Assembly (NCBI GenBank): GCA_011524805.1
Contig: WTJO01000044.1
Span: forward strand, 1 to 10,708
Direction of reading: 5' to 3'
DNA from: Alphaproteobacteria bacterium
GTDB lineage: Bacteria > Pseudomonadota > Alphaproteobacteria > Puniceispirillales > Puniceispirillaceae
Length of the DNA: 10,708 nucleotides
The notes under the pieces were generated by a model. The model worked only from the letters and a program-made list of their open reading frames with translations, was not told the origin of the DNA and made no database searches. Position numbers and translations under genes: made by a program. The number at the start of each line of letters is the position of its first letter. Within the stretch, counting starts at the first letter, position 1. Of the stretch, positions 7,431 to 10,708 are shown in pieces.

Positions 7431-7480
7431 CAACAATATTGGCGCCAATTTTGGCCAGAACAGGTATTCGCCAATGCTGG
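7431..7480. repeat. Palindrome-rich convergent junction, possible weak bidirectional terminator
   Basis: The 50 bases between the two converging stop codons contain a perfect 12-base palindrome ATTGGCGCCAAT (7438-7449). Its left part ATTGGCG also pairs with CGCCAAT at 7469-7475, and TTGGC at 7451-7455 can pair with GCCAA on either side. A hairpin here could stop transcripts from both genes. Neither strand has a T-run directly after the stem, so a classical intrinsic terminator is not shown. Confidence 0.35.
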
Positions 7481-8650
7481 TTATTTCAGCTTGTCCAGCA
7501 TTGTCTGCACATCTGCGATAAGATCAGAGCCATGTTCCAAGCCGGTATATAGCCGTAATAGATGACCATCTGGCAGGTCGGTGGCGTGATGGCGCATAGT
7601 ACCGCTAAGGTGCGCCTGTTTAATCAGGCTTTCATAGCCGCCCCAAGAATCGCCAATTCTGAAAATGCCCATCTCTTCAACCGCCTTATCGATTGCAGAC
7701 TGGGCGATATTGCCGTCAATTACTACGCCAAACAGACCGCAGGGCCCTGAAAAATCACGTAGATATATCTCATTATCAGGACTATCGGCCATAGCGGGAT
7801 GAAGCATGGCGTTAACCAGACTGTGATCTTTGATGGCGGTAGCCACTGCCAGCCCGTTTGCCGCAGACTGTTCAAGCCGCAGACGTAAGGTACGTAATCC
7901 ACGCAAACCAAGATACAGATCTTCAGGCCCTGCACAGATACCAAGGTTTCGCGCTGTATTGCGCAGATTTCTGGCATGTTCGCCCGAGGCCGCGGCTATC
8001 CCGAGGTTTGTGTCAGAATGCCCTGAAATATATTTGGTGCCAGCCTCGATCACAATATCAATACCATATCTCAGCACAGGATAGTGTAAGGCTGTGCCCC
8101 ATGTATTATCGCACAAGGTGGTAATGTTGCGGGCGCGGGCAATCTCTATAATGCTGCGGATGTCCTGAAGCTCAAAAGTAAGTGACCCGGGTGATTCGAT
8201 ATAAATCACAGATGTATTATCCTGAATTAGCGATGTAATCTCTGCATTTATCCGCGGCGGATAAAATGTAATCTCCACACCTAGCTTGCTGAGGGTCTTT
8301 TCAACAAAACGGCGGGCTGACCCATACAGCGAATCTGGCACCAGAAGATGCGTGCCAGCATCACAGGCACTCAGTAAGGCGGTTGAAATGGCGCTCAGGC
8401 CAGATGGTGTGGATATGCAGTCATCAGCCTCATATAGGGCTGCAACAGATTGCTCGAACGCAGCAGATGTCGGTGTACCGATTCGCCCGTAATCATAGGG
8501 TTTCGGGACTTCATGCCTATGCTGTGCCATTGATGAAGACAAGATTGTGGATGTGCGATAAATTGGCGGATTCGGGATGCCGTGATTGTCTTCAGGAGAC
8601 AGGCCAAGATGCTGGAGTTGCGTATCAATATGATGATCAGAATTAGCCAT
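7481..8650 (-). CDS. metC: Cystathionine beta-lyase (MetC-like), PLP-dependent
   Basis: A 389-residue enzyme of the Cys/Met-metabolism PLP family, cytoplasmic, which cleaves cystathionine to homocysteine, pyruvate and ammonia in methionine synthesis. Residues known in E. coli MetC can be placed here: Y54 and R56 (YGR, holding the PLP phosphate of the neighbouring subunit), Y109 stacked on the cofactor (DSLYG), D181 (DNTW), the Schiff-base lysine K206 in TKYISGHSD, S335-W336 in DSWGGYES, and R366 binding the substrate carboxylate (LLRLYTGLE). ESPGSLTFE and GLRGLRTLRLRL also fit MetC. The DSWGGYESL signature and overall length favour beta-lyase over gamma-synthase or gamma-lyase. The start at 8650 follows GAGAT in the leader. 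It stands alone on its strand, divergent from aapJ. A broader C-S lyase activity is possible, as these enzymes are often promiscuous. Confidence 0.9.
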   Translation of the reverse strand: MANSDHHIDTQLQHLGLSPEDNHGIPNPPIYRTSTILSSSMAQHRHEVPKPYDYGRIGTPTSAAFEQSVAALYEADDCISTPSGLSAISTALLSACDAGTHLLVPDSLYGSARRFVEKTLSKLGVEITFYPPRINAEITSLIQDNTSVIYIESPGSLTFELQDIRSIIEIARARNITTLCDNTWGTALHYPVLRYGIDIVIEAGTKYISGHSDTNLGIAAASGEHARNLRNTARNLGICAGPEDLYLGLRGLRTLRLRLEQSAANGLAVATAIKDHSLVNAMLHPAMADSPDNEIYLRDFSGPCGLFGVVIDGNIAQSAIDKAVEEMGIFRIGDSWGGYESLIKQAHLSGTMRHHATDLPDGHLLRLYTGLEHGSDLIADVQTMLDKLK

Positions 8651-8785
8651 GATTATCTCAATGTTCAGATGCTAGGGATAGGAAACAGATGGAAAATGCA
8701 CACGCAGAATGTCAGGAAATTTCACAAAATTGCGAAATCATGCTCCTAATGTTCGAATTTTTATCTTGGTTTGGCAATAATAATG

Positions 8786-8814
8786 TTTCATTTCTGGCAA
8801 AATTTCTTTATAAT
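8786..8814 (+). promoter_or_regulatory. Probable aapJ promoter (perfect -10 box)
   Basis: TATAAT at 8809-8814 matches the sigma-70 type -10 consensus exactly and lies in an AT-rich stretch. The -35 position 17 bases upstream reads TTTCAT (8786-8791), a poor match, so activity may depend on an activator or on the AT-rich surroundings. Transcription would begin near 8821, giving a leader of about 90 bases before the aapJ start codon. Confidence 0.5.
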
Positions 8815-8823
8815 TTTCGTATC

Positions 8824-8906
8824 ATTCGGGATGGGGATGCAGCCTGTGAGGGGGTGTGCCCGAATAACTCGTAAAAGAGTATTCTTCCAATCATTAATCA
8901 GGGAAT
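8824..8906 (+). promoter_or_regulatory. Candidate structured 5' leader of aapJ
   Basis: Three inverted repeats follow one another and share bases. The first is ATTCGGG (8824-8830) with CCCGAAT (8859-8865), 7 perfect pairs. The second is GAAT-a-ACTC (8862-8870) with GAGTATTC (8877-8884), 8 pairs with one bulged A. The third is ATTCTT (8881-8886) with GGGAAT (8901-8906), 4 Watson-Crick pairs plus 2 G-U, covering the Shine-Dalgarno AGGGA at 8900-8904. The first and second exclude each other, as do the second and third, so forming the first would leave the third free to hide the ribosome binding site. I do not recognise a known riboswitch family. The pairings are short and could be chance. Confidence 0.3.
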
Positions 8907-8912
8907 GAAAAA

Positions 8913-9929
8913 ATGAAAAAACTATCTATCATGATTGCCGGTGTTGCAGGCCTTCTGGCTGCTTCTGCTGCGCAGGCAGGTACACTTGAAGATGTACGTG
9001 CAAAAGGCTTCGTTCAGTGTGGTGTGAGCCAGGGTGTACCTGGGTTCTCTAACCCAGATGACGATGGCAACTGGTCAGGTATCGATGTAGACGTATGCCG
9101 CGCTGTTGCTGCTGCTGTATTCGGCGATGCACAGGCTGTAAAATTCTCTCCTCTGACTGCAAAAGCACGTTTCACTGCGCTGTCATCAGGTGAAATTGAC
9201 ATTCTGTCACGTAACACAACATGGACAATGACACGTGACACACAGCTGGGTCTGAACTTTGCTGGTGTGAACTACTATGACGGTCAGGGCATGATGGTGC
9301 CAGCTGATCTGGGTGTGACATCTGCGCTTGAGCTTGATGGTGCAAACATCTGCACAAACACAGGCACAACAACAGAACTGAACATCACAGACTATTTCAG
9401 ACAGAATGGCATGGCGTTCAACCTTGTTGCGTTTGAAAAAGCTGACGAAGTTGTAGGCGCATATGATGCAGGCCGTTGTGACGTTTACACAACTGACCGT
9501 TCTGCGCTAGCTGCCCAGCGTACAAAGCTGACAGCACCGGATGCGCATGTTGTGCTGCCTGAAATCATCTCAAAAGAGCCACTAGGTCCAGTTGTTCGTC
9601 AGGGTGATGATGTATGGTTCAACATTGTTAAGTGGTCACTGAATGCCATGATCAATGCTGAAGAAATGGGCATCACTGCTGAAAACATCAACAAGATGAC
9701 ATACAACAAAATTACACCTGCTGAAGCACGTTTCATCGGTAAAGAAGGTAAGTTCGGCGAAGAGCTAGGCCTGAATGCTGACTGGGCATACCAGATCATC
9801 CGTCAGGTTGGTAACTATGGCGAAAGCTATGAAAGAAACGTTGGGCCAAACACACCTGTTAAGCTAGAGCGTGGTGTTAACGCACTGTGGAGCAATGGCG
9901 GTATCCTGTACGCTCCACCAATTCGCTAG
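8913..9929 (+). CDS. aapJ: General L-amino acid ABC transporter, periplasmic binding protein AapJ
   Basis: A 338-residue secreted binding protein that captures L-amino acids in the periplasm and delivers them to AapQ/AapM. Residues 1-22 form a clear signal peptide (MKK, hydrophobic core, then AAQA before the likely cut at A22/G23), leaving a mature protein of about 316 residues. The family-3 solute-binding signature GIDVDVCRAVAAAV is at 56-69, LSSGEIDILSRNTTWTMTRD at 90-109 and GAYDAGRCDVYTTDRSAL at 182-199 match AapJ/BztA. Four cysteines (36, 62, 147, 189) could form disulfides. AGGGA lies 8 bases before the start. Codon use is unlike its neighbours: isoleucine is ATC or ATT with no ATA that I could find, arginine is mostly CGT, threonine mostly ACA, as expected for a very abundant protein. 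aapQ follows after a stem-loop. Identification is strong; exact amino-acid range is not readable. Confidence 0.95.
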   Translation: MKKLSIMIAGVAGLLAASAAQAGTLEDVRAKGFVQCGVSQGVPGFSNPDDDGNWSGIDVDVCRAVAAAVFGDAQAVKFSPLTAKARFTALSSGEIDILSRNTTWTMTRDTQLGLNFAGVNYYDGQGMMVPADLGVTSALELDGANICTNTGTTTELNITDYFRQNGMAFNLVAFEKADEVVGAYDAGRCDVYTTDRSALAAQRTKLTAPDAHVVLPEIISKEPLGPVVRQGDDVWFNIVKWSLNAMINAEEMGITAENINKMTYNKITPAEARFIGKEGKFGEELGLNADWAYQIIRQVGNYGESYERNVGPNTPVKLERGVNALWSNGGILYAPPIR

Positions 9930-9955
9930 TCATAATTAGCGTAACTTTATCCTAG

Positions 9956-9995
9956 AGGCGCCCTTATCTTGAAAGATAGGCAGGGGCGCCTTTTT
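9956..9995 (+). terminator. Stem-loop with T-run between aapJ and aapQ
   Basis: AGGCGCCC (9956-9963) pairs perfectly with GGGCGCCT (9984-9991), and inside it TATCT (9965-9969) pairs with AGATA (9974-9978) around a TGAA loop. Five T residues follow (9991-9995). This has the form of an intrinsic terminator. Because aapQ continues the same system 35 bases further on, it more likely acts as a partial terminator or as an RNA 3' end stabiliser that leaves more aapJ than aapQ message. Confidence 0.85.
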
Positions 9996-10030
9996 CAAAC
10001 ATAAACAAGATATGATATTGAGATTTCAAG

Positions 10031-10708
10031 ATGGCATCTAACAAGACATCTTCCTCATCATGGTTATATGACGCCAAGATACGAAGCTATATCTTTCAGG
10101 CGCTACTGCTCATTGGTCTTGTTCTGGGGCTGATGTGGTTTGTTGATAATACGCTCGTAAATCTTCAGGCGCAGGGAAAAAACCTTGGTTTTGGGTTTCT
10201 TGACCAAAATGCCGGCTTCCAGATCGGTAAGACACTTGGCACCTATCTGCTAGGCTATACGGTTGGGGATTCAAGCTATCTTGATGTGTATTTTATCGGC
10301 ATCATTAATACATTTCTGGTGGCTGCACTTGGTATCGTCATCGCAACCATACTTGGATTTGTGATTGGTATTATGCGGCTATCGTCAAATCTGGTAATTA
10401 ACGGATTTGCTACTATTTATGTTGAAGTGCTCAGGAATGTTCCGCTCTTGCTACAGCTATTCTTCTGGTATTTTGCCGTGTTGCGCGCGCTTCCGGACAG
10501 GCGGAATAAACTTGATATAGCGGGTGAATATGCGGGCATAAACATCACGGGGCTATATCTGCCGGCTCCGCTTCCACAGGCCGGTTTTTCAATTGTTGTG
10601 CTGGTATTTGGTGTGGCGCTATTCGGCTGGTATATGCTGTTAAAATGGTCGCAAAATCGCCAGATGAATACAGGTCAGACCTTTCCTGTATTCTGGACGG
10701 GCATTGGC
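10031..10708 (+). CDS. aapQ: General L-amino acid ABC transporter permease AapQ, N-terminal part (3' end outside window)
   Basis: An open frame of 226 codons runs to the right edge without a stop, so the C-terminal part, including the ATPase-contacting EAA loop, is outside the window. After a short polar start (MASNKTSSSSWLYDAK) come a first membrane helix (about 20-37), a long periplasmic-type segment with NLGFGFLDQNAGFQIG (51-66), two helices (about 86-115) around FIGIINTFLVAALG, and the well conserved VEVLRNVPLLLQLFFWYFAV (131-150) of polar amino-acid permeases. A further helix lies at about 186-204. The insertion between FFWYFAV and that helix is typical of AapQ/BztB rather than the shorter HisM/GlnP permeases. 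With AapM it would form the membrane channel powered by AapP. The ribosome binding site is weak (GAG about 9 bases upstream). It follows aapJ after the stem-loop. Confidence 0.92.
   Translation, partial: MASNKTSSSSWLYDAKIRSYIFQALLLIGLVLGLMWFVDNTLVNLQAQGKNLGFGFLDQNAGFQIGKTLGTYLLGYTVGDSSYLDVYFIGIINTFLVAALGIVIATILGFVIGIMRLSSNLVINGFATIYVEVLRNVPLLLQLFFWYFAVLRALPDRRNKLDIAGEYAGINITGLYLPAPLPQAGFSIVVLVFGVALFGWYMLLKWSQNRQMNTGQTFPVFWTGIG

Larger units (their letters stand above)
8651..8912. promoter_or_regulatory. Divergent intergenic region between metC-like gene and aapJ
   Basis: This 262-base region separates the two divergently read genes. The half next to aapJ is AT-rich and carries the aapJ promoter and leader listed separately. 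The half next to the metC-like gene holds its GAGAT ribosome binding site but no promoter boxes I can defend. An ATTTC-N10-GAAAT inverted repeat lies at 8719-8738. A 61-codon open frame (8689-8874) starts behind an AGGAAAC sequence but shows no protein-like features and overlaps the aapJ promoter, so I do not call it a gene. Confidence 0.6.

Noticed and set aside
8771..8809. Possible sigma-54 promoter upstream of aapJ (TGGCA at 8772 and 8795)
   Set aside because: Both boxes resemble the -24 element, but neither has the GC pair at the right distance for the -12 element.
8689..8874. 61-codon plus-strand frame preceded by AGGAAAC
   Set aside because: It has no protein family character, runs through the aapJ promoter and leader, and its upstream sequence has no promoter I could identify.

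Overview
The window looks like an ordinary stretch of chromosome from a free-living, probably marine alphaproteobacterium. The grounds are a full-length AapJ-type amino-acid binding protein followed by AapQ (the aapJQMP system typical of Alphaproteobacteria), the absence of mobile elements, very short intergenic gaps, and a moderate G+C content by eye. A SAR116-like origin would fit, but that is a guess from general resemblance and not a result. I see no rRNA, tRNA, CRISPR array, insertion sequence or prophage gene.

Layout, left to right. (1) A plus-strand cluster at 1-2870: the C-terminal two thirds of an MFS transporter, a GMC-family FAD oxidoreductase and a small ABM-fold monooxygenase-like protein. 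Gaps are 8 and 22 bases, so this looks like one transcript for uptake and oxidation of an unknown small organic substrate. (2) A minus-strand pair at 2888-4189: an SDR-fold protein lacking the usual Ser and Lys of the catalytic site, then a DUF2938 membrane protein. (3) A plus-strand pair at 4336-7430: a fused two-domain ABC permease of the ferric-iron (FbpB/SfuB) type, with no binding protein or ATPase beside it, then a GlcD/D-lactate dehydrogenase-type FAD enzyme. (4) A minus-strand cystathionine beta-lyase (MetC-like) at 7481-8650, ending tail to tail with the dehydrogenase over a 50-base palindrome-rich junction. (5) The plus-strand aap operon from 8913 to the window end: aapJ, an intercistronic stem-loop with a T-run, and the first 226 codons of aapQ.

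The aap operon is the best understood part. AapJ binds L-amino acids in the periplasm, and AapQ is one of the two permeases that would work with AapM and AapP, presumably just beyond the right edge. aapJ shows codon use typical of a very highly expressed gene. It is followed by a hairpin that probably cuts transcription before aapQ, giving many binding proteins per membrane complex. Its leader holds a perfect TATAAT box and three small inverted repeats that share bases and could form mutually exclusive hairpins, the last covering the ribosome binding site. This leader is the most interesting possible undescribed element in the window, but it rests on short pairings and is unproven. No convincing new multi-gene system is visible. 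The other items worth a look are the SDR with the altered active site, the orphan iron-type permease, and the His-His active site of the GMC enzyme.
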